DNA of 64,000 nucleotides from Dolichospermum sp. DET69 (lineage in GTDB: Bacteria; Cyanobacteriota; Cyanobacteriia; Cyanobacteriales; Nostocaceae). The DNA lies in assembly GCA_017355425.1 (NCBI GenBank), contig CP070233.1, forward strand, positions 784,501 to 848,500, in the 5' to 3' direction. Below are positions 48,151 through 55,358 of this stretch, in pieces (the stretch's first letter is position 1; every line of letters starts with the position of its first letter). Made by a program: the position numbers and the translations under genes. The notes under the pieces were generated by a model. The model was not told the DNA's origin. It did no database searches and worked only from the letters and a program-made list of their open reading frames with translations.

Positions 48151-48189
48151 ATAAATTAATATGGCAACAAAATTTGTAGGGTTAGAGTA

Positions 48190-48522
48190 ATGCAATTAGA
48201 AGGTTATTTTGACTTTATCTCAGAGAGAGATATTCGACTGAAAGGACACCGTATTGGTATTGATAATGTACTTGATTATTATTTAGAAGGATATACACCA
48301 GAAGAAATCGGTGCTAATTTTCCTGATTTGAGTTTAGAGCAAATTTACGCGACCATTACTTATTATTTACATAATCGTCCTCAAGTTGATTCTTATCTTT
48401 CTAATTTGGCAAAATATCGAGAAAAACGTTATCAAGAATCAATTACTCATCCTTCACCTTTGTTACAAAGATTGAGAAAGTTGAAAAGTGCAAAATTTCA
48501 ACAGCAGGTAACTGTATTGTGA
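48190..48522 (+). CDS. DUF433-type antitoxin
   Basis: 110 residues. DUF433 features: RLKGHRIGIDNVLDYYLEGYTPEEIGANFP-like winged helix and LSLEQIYATITYYLHNRPQV. DUF433 proteins precede PIN-like DUF5615 toxins and are thought to be their DNA-binding antitoxins. The stop overlaps the start of the DUF5615 gene by 4 nt (GTGA). A C-terminal basic extension (LLQRLRKLKSAKFQQQ) is present. Confidence 0.87.
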   Translation: MQLEGYFDFISERDIRLKGHRIGIDNVLDYYLEGYTPEEIGANFPDLSLEQIYATITYYLHNRPQVDSYLSNLAKYREKRYQESITHPSPLLQRLRKLKSAKFQQQVTVL

Positions 48523-48878
48523 AAGTGCGTTTTTTACTTGATGAAAATTTGCCACCCCGTCTAAAATTAGCTATTTTAAGGTTAAATTCCGAAATAGATA
48601 TTTTGCGTGTGGGTGAAGATAATGCACCACCAACAGGTACTTTAGATCCTGAGATTTTGCGTTATTTACAATTATCTCAAAGAGTTTTAGTAACAGATAA
48701 TCGTGCTAGTATGCCAGGACATTTGGAAGTACATTGGGGAGAAGGTGGTCATATTTGGGGTTTATTTTGGTTGCGTCCCCGAATACCAATAGCAAAAATA
48801 GCACAGGATCTTGTGTTTGTTTGGGAAGCTACAGAAGCGGAAGAATGGATTGATAAGTTGGAATGGATTCCATTTTAA
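48519..48878 (+). CDS. DUF5615 PIN-like toxin
   Basis: 119 residues: N-terminal FLLDENLPPRLKLAI with paired acids, LRVGEDNAPPTGTLDPEILR, the VLVTDNRASMPGHLEVHW acidic motif and a Trp-rich C-terminus. DUF5615 is a PIN-like nuclease family. The start is GTG at 48519 within the end of the DUF433 gene, so the pair is co-translated. Confidence 0.87.
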   Translation: MKVRFLLDENLPPRLKLAILRLNSEIDILRVGEDNAPPTGTLDPEILRYLQLSQRVLVTDNRASMPGHLEVHWGEGGHIWGLFWLRPRIPIAKIAQDLVFVWEATEAEEWIDKLEWIPF

Positions 48879-48883
48879 GGTAA

Positions 48884-48965
48884 AAGCGATTCCTAGGTCG
48901 CGCTAGTTCCCTCTGGGACGCTCCGCGAACGCTATCGCACCCCCTCAATCTCCCAAATAGGGATA
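48884..48965. repeat. Island repeat, variant unit
   Basis: agcgattcctaggtcgcgct followed by agttccctctgggacgctccgcgaacgctatcgcacc: here the usual stem is enlarged by an inserted gggacgctccgcgaacgc block, showing that the repeat can gain a second repeat inside its hairpin. Confidence 0.7.
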
Positions 48966-49040
48966 CTTTGGGTAAGTTACACTTGCTAATTCTGATTTGA
49001 TATACTGATAATATGTAAAAATAATCAAATCTAGTATTTT

Positions 49041-49343
49041 ATGATTAATAATCACCAACTAATCACAGAAACATCCTCAACTACACCCTGGAACGATTTA
49101 TTATTAGAAATTGCCCAAACTCCAGAAGAATATATACCAGAAATATTGGAAATTGTCCGTTTATTTCGTCAAAATTTGATCAATAAACCAACAACTTTCA
49201 TAAACACAGAAAAACACAAATTAAACTGGCAAGAATTTATTAATCAAACAGCAGGAAGTTGTGCTGATGATCCAATTATTCTAAATGATTTAGGAATTGA
49301 TGATAGCTTAGATGACAGTTTAGAAGAAATGATTAATTGTTAG
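49041..49343 (+). CDS. Putative antitoxin partner of VapC (paralogue 2)
   Basis: 100 residues. The first half matches the protein at 45572-45901 (NDLLLEIAQTPEEYIPEILE, IVRLFRQN), and the leader of about 54 nt is also nearly identical. The C-terminus differs: an acidic LNDLGIDDSLDDSLEEMINC. It precedes a PIN-domain gene, which here is frameshifted. The arrangement supports a modular antitoxin with a shared N-terminal (regulatory) half and a toxin-specific tail. Confidence 0.75.
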   Translation: MINNHQLITETSSTTPWNDLLLEIAQTPEEYIPEILEIVRLFRQNLINKPTTFINTEKHKLNWQEFINQTAGSCADDPIILNDLGIDDSLDDSLEEMINC

Positions 49344-49355
49344 GAATACAAACTG

Positions 49356-49770
49356 ATGAAATATTTATTAGATAGTAATGTTTGTATTCAATATCTTAAT
49401 CAAAGATCAGAAAAGATCATTCAGCGTCTTCAAGATTTATCCGATATAGATATAGTAGTTTGTTCAATAGTGAAAGCTGAACTATTTTATGGTGCAATTT
49501 TATGGTGCAATGAGAACTCATAATCCTGCGAAAACTCTGCAAAAGCAGCGGGAATTTTTAGATCGTTTTGTTTCTTTGAAGTTTGATGATGAATGTGCTG
49601 TAATTTATGGTGAAATTCGTAGTAAATTGGCTACTAAAGGTACTCCTATAGGAAATAATGATTTACATATTGCTTCTATTGCTATAGCTAATAATTTAAC
49701 TTTAATTACTCACAATACTAGAGAATTTAGTAGAATTGATAATTTAAAATTGGAAGATTGGGAGATTTAA
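49356..49770 (+). pseudogene. vapC: VapC-type PIN toxin, frameshifted by a 13-bp duplication
   Basis: Begins MKYLLDSNVCIQYLNQRSEK with the PIN Asp, reaches VCSIVKAELFYGA, then an exact tandem duplication of ttttatggtgcaa (49485-49497 and 49498-49510) shifts the frame to a TAA. After the duplication the correct frame continues (MRTHNPAKTLQKQREFLDRF, GTPIGNNDLHIASIAIANN, TLITHNTREFSRI), with all other PIN acidic residues intact. Removing one copy restores a full ~133-residue VapC. Probably inactive now, but reversible. Confidence 0.93.
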
Positions 49771-49785
49771 TAAATACAGATAAAT

Positions 49786-49925
49786 AGCGATTCCTAGGTC
49801 GCGCTTCGCTATCGCACCCCCTCAACCCTCCCAAACAGCGAACTGACAAGTCAGCGCGTGCGCTATCGCATCCCCTCAACTTCCCAAACATCTCTTTTTT
49901 AACAAGCCACGAAGAGAGCGATCTT
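49786..49925. repeat. Island repeat cluster 3
   Basis: One main unit (agcgattcctaggtcgcgct tcgctatcgcacccc, 49787-49819) followed by one sister unit (gcgaactgacaagtcagcg cgtgcgctatcgcatcccc, 49837-49873), then ttttttaacaagccacgaagagagcgatc, a relative of the gaaccacagag repeats at 53119 and 54057. Confidence 0.8.
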
Positions 49926-50051
49926 TGGAAGTTTCGGATATAGCATACTTATAGGTGAGTAACTACTGCTTTTTTAACAAAGGCATGGACAAAAATACCA
50001 CTATTGCTTATATTAATAACCTGTACTGTTTATGAGAATAAGGAAATAATT

Positions 50052-50912
50052 TTGACCACGTTTGCTAGTTACAAAGCAACAGCATCTAATTGGATTACTA
50101 TATTTGATTCACCTTTCTATCCAGATTCCTTAGATGAAGCTAAAATTATTTATGAGAATGTGTTATTGCGTTTTACAGAAGTTGTAGAACAAGCTAAAAA
50201 TTCTGCAAATTTACTTGAAATTATCACTAAAGAGCCTGATCCTTTGCGAATTCAATTACTCAGAGTATTTCGTAGATATGTCTCTCCAGATACATCAGTT
50301 GAAATGACCAAAAAGAAAAGCAAAATACCTGATATCATTAAGGACTTTGGCTATAGATTTCGTCCAATAGAGCAAGTAAAACAAAATTTGCAAAGTCGTC
50401 CTATACCTGATGAAACTCTCATGGCAATACTTTTAGAGCAAAGTACGCGAGGACAAAAAGGTTATGACTTAACAGAAAGTTTTTTCTTATGGTTTAACAA
50501 AGTATTTAATAAGGATTATTTAATTCGTGGACCTGTTCGTGCTGGAAGAGATGTAATGCTAAATGAAGTATTAGATAACTGGCAATATAAAACTCCAGCG
50601 GATATGTTGATATCCCGCTTAGATGGTACTCCATTGGTAGTTGGATTTGCTCGTTATGACTCCGATAGAGGAGGTTCTCAGGAAGATGATAGAACAGGTG
50701 GCAATCGAGATAAAATAACAGAAATTTTGGGTTATGCTAAAACATACAATTTGCCATTAAAAGTATTGATGCTGAATGATGGTCCTGGATTACTTCTAGG
50801 TTCTATGTGGAATGATTACGCTAATTTAGAACAATATGGACAAGGTAGAGTGATGGTTTGTACTTTGAAAATGTTAGAGGAGAGATTTACACAAAGCTGG
50901 TTAGATAGTTAA
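50052..50912 (+). CDS. Putative type II restriction endonuclease
   Basis: About 287 residues. The inference comes mainly from context: a DNA methyltransferase gene is convergent and overlaps its 3' end by 26 nt. The segment KTPADMLISRLDGTPLVVGF ARYDSDRGGSQEDDR could hold a PD-x(n)-type acidic active site, followed by GNRDKITEILGYAKTYNLPL. I cannot assign a named enzyme or recognition site. The start is likely TTG 50052, which has aagga about 9 nt upstream; the open frame to 50004 lacks one. Confidence 0.7.
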   Translation: MTTFASYKATASNWITIFDSPFYPDSLDEAKIIYENVLLRFTEVVEQAKNSANLLEIITKEPDPLRIQLLRVFRRYVSPDTSVEMTKKKSKIPDIIKDFGYRFRPIEQVKQNLQSRPIPDETLMAILLEQSTRGQKGYDLTESFFLWFNKVFNKDYLIRGPVRAGRDVMLNEVLDNWQYKTPADMLISRLDGTPLVVGFARYDSDRGGSQEDDRTGGNRDKITEILGYAKTYNLPLKVLMLNDGPGLLLGSMWNDYANLEQYGQGRVMVCTLKMLEERFTQSWLDS

Positions 50913-52200
50913 GTTTACTATTCCAATTTTTGATGATTTGATCAGAAATTAACGCTAAACTTTCTGATTCTTCACTATACAAGTCTAAACCTGTTTTTAA
51001 AATTCTATTAAAGTCAATTAAGTTTATTTGTTTATATTTACAACTACCATTTTTGCCATTGACAAAATCACCCATTGCTTCACTACCATTAACTAAACGT
51101 TTAATTATAGTATCAATAGATAATGGAGAATTATCAATACCTATCCATTTTCTACCTAATTCTTCAGATACAGTTAGAGTAGTTCCACTTCCTGCAAAAG
51201 CATCTAAAACAATATCTCCTGGATTTGATGAAGCCATAATTATCCGTTTCATCATTTCTGAATTTTTCTCCGTTGGATAACCAGTAATTTTAATATTTTG
51301 ATTGTGAGCGTCTTTAAAATCAAGCCAAATATCTTGAATTGAAATACCCTGACTATTATCTAAATATACTTTTCTTCTGGGATTACCTGTTGAAGACCAA
51401 TATATTTCTCCCCTTGTGTCCATTTCATCCAAAGTTTCTGGTATGTATTGCCAATGTTTACCGGGAGGTGGTGACATACCCCTCCAAGGTTGACCAGTTG
51501 CTCCTTTTCTTACTCCTGGAGCATGAATAGGAACTTTTTTATATAGTCTTCCTGTTCCTTCTTCCACATATTGATATTCTTTTTTAATCGAGTCTTCTGT
51601 CCAAGCATCAAAAGGTTGATTCCATACATAATTATCTGTTTTTGTATAAAAAAGAATAAAATCGGCAACATTACCATATTGTTTGCGTGTATAGTTTTTA
51701 GGATTACATTTTTTTCTAGTAATCCAATTACGAAAATTTTTAACTCCAAAAATTTCATCCATGATAATTTTGACAGTACAAGCCATTTTTTCATCTAAAT
51801 GTACATAAATAGAACCTTCTTCTGATAGAATTTCTCTAATTAAAATAAGACGTTGACGCAAATATTCTAAATATTCTGCACCTTCCATGAGATCATCATA
51901 AGCATGATTGCTATTACGAGACTCAAAACTGCTACCTGTGGAGTATGGAGGATCAATATATACTAAGTTCACTTTTCCGGCAACATTCTCATTATTTAAT
52001 AATGTGCGAAGGACGTTTAAATTATCTCCATATACTAGTTGATTTCTAGGATATCCTTCAACGCTAATTATATGATTTAACTTAGCTGGCTGAATTTTCA
52101 ATATATCTTCTATAGGCATTTTTCCTTCATATTCAATTCGGAAAGATGTTGTATTTTGTTTATGATTACGCCCATTTTTACTAGGTATTCCTGTTGCCAT
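50887..52200 (-). CDS. Site-specific DNA methyltransferase (N6-adenine type, beta class)
   Basis: 437 residues. Motif IV DPPYSTGSSFESRN comes early (about residue 83) and the AdoMet-binding motif I DAFAGSGTTLTVSEELGRKW late (about residue 333), the beta-class order. DPPY favours N6-methyladenine. The region between includes a target-recognition segment. It should protect sites from the convergent putative endonuclease. Complete gene; the specificity is not deducible here. Confidence 0.92.
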   Translation of the reverse strand: MATGIPSKNGRNHKQNTTSFRIEYEGKMPIEDILKIQPAKLNHIISVEGYPRNQLVYGDNLNVLRTLLNNENVAGKVNLVYIDPPYSTGSSFESRNSNHAYDDLMEGAEYLEYLRQRLILIREILSEEGSIYVHLDEKMACTVKIIMDEIFGVKNFRNWITRKKCNPKNYTRKQYGNVADFILFYTKTDNYVWNQPFDAWTEDSIKKEYQYVEEGTGRLYKKVPIHAPGVRKGATGQPWRGMSPPPGKHWQYIPETLDEMDTRGEIYWSSTGNPRRKVYLDNSQGISIQDIWLDFKDAHNQNIKITGYPTEKNSEMMKRIIMASSNPGDIVLDAFAGSGTTLTVSEELGRKWIGIDNSPLSIDTIIKRLVNGSEAMGDFVNGKNGSCKYKQINLIDFNRILKTGLDLYSEESESLALISDQIIKNWNSKLNYLTSFV

Positions 52201-52224
52201 ATTGTTTAAAATTTTGACTTTTTT

Positions 52225-52312
52225 ATAATTATACTATAGCGATCGCACCCCTCAACCCCCCAAACAGCGATTCCTAGGTCGCGCTTCGCTATCGCTATCC
52301 AGAGAAAAAAGA
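52225..52312. repeat. Island repeat, single unit beside methyltransferase
   Basis: gcgatcgcacccctcaaccc then cagcgattcctaggtcgcgc ttcgctatcgctatcc, between the start of the methyltransferase gene and the end of the next VapC gene. Confidence 0.8.
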
Positions 52313-52323
52313 AAAATGATACA

Positions 52324-52719
52324 TTACGGAACGACTTGAAAAATACCAAATTGACGAAAATGATAATCAAATGAAAATGCTTGGATAATATCTAACTTTT
52401 CCATGATAACTTTACTACTACAATCTGTGAAACTCCATTCTTTGTCAGAATAATCACGAAAAATCCGCCAAGTTAGGCGAGTATCTTCTTCTGTTAAATA
52501 ATATATAGTTGCTAACTTACCTGAGAAGAAAGCTTCACCTAAAATAATTGCTCTTTTGGTTTCTCCTCTTGCTCTTAATAAAGTTAATGTTTCATCAATT
52601 ACATAATCAGTTGTTACTAAAGAATCTGTATTATTAGTTAACCATAAAATAGCGTTTTTATGGTTGGAATCTGAAGGAACAACACTAGCAAACCAAGCAC
52701 CCGTATCTACAAAAATCAT
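52324..52719 (-). CDS. vapC: VapC-type PIN toxin
   Basis: 131 residues with the PIN acidic residues in IFVDTGAWFA (Asp4), TTDYVIDETLTLLR (Glu43), EWSFTDCSSKVIME (Asp98) and AFSFDYHFRQFG (Asp116). Complete and probably active as a ribonuclease. It lies 3 nt after the DUF104 antitoxin gene. Confidence 0.92.
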   Translation of the reverse strand: MIFVDTGAWFASVVPSDSNHKNAILWLTNNTDSLVTTDYVIDETLTLLRARGETKRAIILGEAFFSGKLATIYYLTEEDTRLTWRIFRDYSDKEWSFTDCSSKVIMEKLDIIQAFSFDYHFRQFGIFQVVP

Positions 52720-52722
52720 AAC

Positions 52723-52944
52723 CTATTGACAATATAAAACTTGATCATGATCTTTGCCATCAAAAGGATCTGTTTTACCCTCTAAAGGAAGTTCAGCAAT
52801 CTCTTGTAAAATTTCTAATGTTTTTTTCTGTTGATAATTAGATTCTAGAGGAATGATAATTACTTGTACTTTACTTCCTTCTGCTAGTTTTATCGGTTGT
52901 GATAATCTCAATGTTCCTTGTTCATAAATGGCTTCTACTGGCAT
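52723..52944 (-). CDS. DUF104/AF2212-like antitoxin
   Basis: 73 residues; the N-terminal EAIYEQGTLRLSQPIKLAEG SKVQVII-type beta strand pattern is that of DUF104 antitoxins, which pair with VapC PIN toxins. The C-terminus (GKTDPFDGKDHDQVLY) is acidic. Directly upstream of vapC with ggat-type SD (tccaggataaa). Confidence 0.88.
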   Translation of the reverse strand: MPVEAIYEQGTLRLSQPIKLAEGSKVQVIIIPLESNYQQKKTLEILQEIAELPLEGKTDPFDGKDHDQVLYCQ

Positions 52945-52984
52945 AGAATTTATCCTGGAATTGATTATTTAAATTATAGCACTA

Positions 52985-53285
52985 TCTCCTAAATCCCCAT
53001 CATCCTCAAACAGCGATTCCTATGTCGCGCTTCGCTATCGCACCCTCTCAACTTCCAAAACAGCGATTCCTACGGAGCGCTTCGCTATCGCACCCCCTTA
53101 AATCCCCAACATCCTTTTTTAACGAACCACAGAGACACAGAGGACACAGAGAAAGAGCGATCGCACTCCCTCAACCTCCCAAAAGCGATTCCTACGGAGC
53201 GCTTCGCTATCGCATCCCTCCAACTCCCCAAACAGCGATTCCTACGGAGCGCTTCGCTATCGCACCCCCTCAACTTCCCAAATGA
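52985..53285. repeat. Island repeat cluster 4 (four units)
   Basis: Four units with cores gcgcttcgctatcgca at about 53027, 53079, 53200 and 53250, two of them in the cctacggagcgcttcgc form. A gaaccacagagacacagagg low-complexity tract (about 53120-53140) lies in the middle. The repeat creates long false ORFs on both strands. This is the densest run in the window, with spacings of about 50-120 bp. Confidence 0.85.
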
Positions 53286-53360
53286 TTATTCAGCGTCTTT
53301 AAATATATAGATTTTCGTAAATTTATGATACAATCAAAAATATTGCAAATAAGTAATTCT

Positions 53361-53591
53361 ATGTTAAATTTAGAAAGGATTACATTTGATCCGCAAATCA
53401 TGGCAGGACAAGCTTGTATTCGGGGGATGCGAATACCTGTTTCTTTAGTGGTAAATTTAGTAGCTAATGGAAAACCACTAGAGGAGATTTTAGAAGAATA
53501 TCCTGATTTAGAAGCTGATGATATTCGTCAATCTTTGCTTTATGCAGCGTGGTTGACTCAAGAAAGGGTTTATTCTTTTAAAACTGCGTAA
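53361..53591 (+). CDS. DUF433-type antitoxin (second locus)
   Basis: About 76 residues: RITFDPQIMAGQACIRGMRI PVSLVVNLVANGKPLEEIL is the classical DUF433 winged helix with the conserved CIRGMRI, followed by EEYPDLEADDIRQSLLYAAW. ATG 53361 (MLNLERI) is preferred to the upstream ATG 53325. It precedes a DUF5615 gene by 13 nt. It is only distantly similar to the DUF433 gene at 48190. Confidence 0.92.
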   Translation: MLNLERITFDPQIMAGQACIRGMRIPVSLVVNLVANGKPLEEILEEYPDLEADDIRQSLLYAAWLTQERVYSFKTA

Positions 53592-53604
53592 TATTAAAAT
53601 TAAA

Positions 53605-53967
53605 ATGAAGTTTTTAGCTGATATGGGAATTTCACTACGGACTGTAGTTTGGTTGCGTAGTGCTGGTTATGATGTGGTGCATTTGCGAGAACAGGGTTTG
53701 CAAAAACTACCAGATTATGAAATTTTAATTAAAGCTTGTGCCGAAGAGCGAATTATATTAACTATAGATTTAGACTTTGCTCAACTTTTAGCTGTGAGTG
53801 GAGATAGTTTACCCAGTGTAATTTTATTTCGGTTAGGTAATGAAAATTATCATGTAATTAATGAATGTTTAACAACAATTTTGAGCCAATGTCAGGAAGA
53901 TTTGGAAGTGGGATCAATTATTTCTGTAAATAATGAAACTTTTCGTGTTAAGAGATTACCCATATAG
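53605..53967 (+). CDS. DUF5615 PIN-like toxin (second locus)
   Basis: 120 residues: MKFLADMGISLRTVVWLRSAGYD with the N-terminal Asp, VVHLREQGLQKLPDYEILIK, and the ERIILTIDLDFAQLL acidic motif, then SVILFRLGNENYHVINECL. Complete, canonical PIN-like DUF5615 toxin. Its 3' end runs straight into island repeat cluster 5. Confidence 0.92.
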   Translation: MKFLADMGISLRTVVWLRSAGYDVVHLREQGLQKLPDYEILIKACAEERIILTIDLDFAQLLAVSGDSLPSVILFRLGNENYHVINECLTTILSQCQEDLEVGSIISVNNETFRVKRLPI

Positions 53968-53969
53968 AA

Positions 53970-54240
53970 GAGCGATTCCTACGGAGCGCTTCGCTATCGC
54001 ATTCCCTCAAATCCCCAAACAGCGATCGCACCCCCTCAACCTCCCAATACCCTTTTTTAACGAACCACAGAGAACACAGAGTAAGAGCGATCGCACCCCC
54101 TCAACTCCCCAAAAGCGATCGCACTCCCTCACTCCCCAAACAGCGATTCCTACGGAGCGCTTCGCTATCGCACTCCTTCAAATCCCCAAACAGATATCGC
54201 ATCCCTTCAACTTCCTAAACAGCGATCGCTATTCCACTTT
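53970..54240. repeat. Island repeat cluster 5
   Basis: Two full units (cctacggagcgcttcgctat at about 53979 and 54149), several bare cgatcgcaccccctcaac half-units (about 54024, 54091, 54116), another gaaccacagagaacacagag tract (54062-54081) and a final cagcgatcgc. Last cluster of the family; none was seen downstream. Confidence 0.8.
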
Positions 54241-54270
54241 ACAAGAAAGAAAAGACAAGAAAGAAAAGTA

Positions 54271-54924
54271 TTATATTACACCTGCTATTAGTTTCCAGCA
54301 AGGAGCTTCTCCTTCCCAATCATTGTGCTTCCAAGGCATACCCAAACTAACTGTTACTAGATAATAATCATCATCTGTGATTTCATATCCCGCTTCCAAT
54401 TTTTCAACAAATATAGGATCGGTGATTTTAGCATTTGTCAACTTTTGACCATAAGCAGTTTCTAGTGTACCTTTCCAGTTATTTGCTCCGTTACACTGTA
54501 CAGAAAAATTAACAACATGAATCAGTTGCAATGTACTTCTTTGTTCAAAAGGTAGAGAGTTTAGATAAGATGGTTCTACATATTTAATTGAGTTATGAAG
54601 AATATAAGAATTGTTACTACAATATTGAAACAAATCTTCTGGTTTTGCTTTACCTACGAGTTGCCATTTTTCCGGTAAGATAGTGAGGTTTTCACTTTCA
54701 AACCCAAAGTTTTCACCTGTGTCTGCTAGTGGAATCTCTAGAATGTCTAATAATTCTGGTTCTCTTCCCTCCACGAGTCTAATATCTCTTGGGACTCGAC
54801 CATCATTATATTGATCACTTACAGGACGAATCCAATTACCAGTATCCAAATCAATCCCAGCAATGCAACGTTCTTGATTTTTCCAAGAATTAGCAAGACA
54901 GACAATTTTCTTCACAGATGACAT
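54271..54924 (-). CDS. Dual-OB-domain-like protein in DUF488 operon
   Basis: About 217 residues. The opening KKIVCLANSWKNQERCIAGIDLDTG-like pattern, then NWIRPVSDQYNDGR and RDIRLVEGREPELLDILEIP, recalls proteins annotated as dual-OB-containing; no catalytic motif is seen. The C-terminus has DDYYLVTVSLGMPW and CWKLIAGVI. ATG 54924 (MSSVKK) is preferred; it overlaps the upstream DUF488 stop by 13 nt. Nucleic-acid binding is an inference from the predicted fold. Third gene of a tight operon with two DUF488 proteins. Confidence 0.75.
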   Translation of the reverse strand: MSSVKKIVCLANSWKNQERCIAGIDLDTGNWIRPVSDQYNDGRVPRDIRLVEGREPELLDILEIPLADTGENFGFESENLTILPEKWQLVGKAKPEDLFQYCSNNSYILHNSIKYVEPSYLNSLPFEQRSTLQLIHVVNFSVQCNGANNWKGTLETAYGQKLTNAKITDPIFVEKLEAGYEITDDDYYLVTVSLGMPWKHNDWEGEAPCWKLIAGVI

Positions 54925-55358
54925 ATTTTGACATTTCCCCACTTGGTACTTAAATATTCTGCCACTAATCGGCGATGACAGTAATGGGGTTTGGCCTCGC
55001 TACACAAAAGACATCCACCATCTAATAGTTCTGGTCTAACTTTTTTTTCAATTTCTCTTTCTGTCATTAGATGAAGAAATTTCTGCTCATAAACTGACCA
55101 CTCACCTTTATTTTTCTTATATTCATCTAAAATATCTTTTGTAGGTGCTAGTTCAAGAATATGGACGTATTCAATATTACCAAGCTTTTTCAGAAAATAT
55201 TCTAAGTCTGTTTTCTTGGCAAATCCTGCTAATTGAGAGACATTATTCAATCGTGTATCAATAACGCGCTTAACGCCAGATTTAACAAGAGTATCAAAGA
55301 ATTTCTGGGCAGTTTTTTGGGTAAAGCCGATTGTGAATAAGTCAACGGAATTACTCAT
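54912..55358 (-). CDS. DUF488 family protein (second copy)
   Basis: About 149 residues. DUF488 hallmarks: an N-terminal LFTIGFTQKTAQKFFDTLVK, VIDTRLNNVSQLAGF, and the C-terminal cysteine motif CLLCSEAKPHYCHRRLVAEY. The family is thought to bind or process nucleic acid or nucleotides, without an established reaction. The first ATG (55364) touches the aaggaa ribosome-binding site, so ATG 55358 is the better start. It overlaps the genes on both sides. Confidence 0.85.
   Translation of the reverse strand: MSNSVDLFTIGFTQKTAQKFFDTLVKSGVKRVIDTRLNNVSQLAGFAKKTDLEYFLKKLGNIEYVHILELAPTKDILDEYKKNKGEWSVYEQKFLHLMTEREIEKKVRPELLDGGCLLCSEAKPHYCHRRLVAEYLSTKWGNVKICHL

Noticed and set aside
53022-53285. ORFs on both strands in island repeat cluster 4
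   Set aside because: Translation repeats the same peptide from the DNA repeat; not a protein.
52985-54240. CRISPR array
   Set aside because: Repeat units are irregularly spaced, the intervening sequence is itself repetitive, and no cas gene is present.
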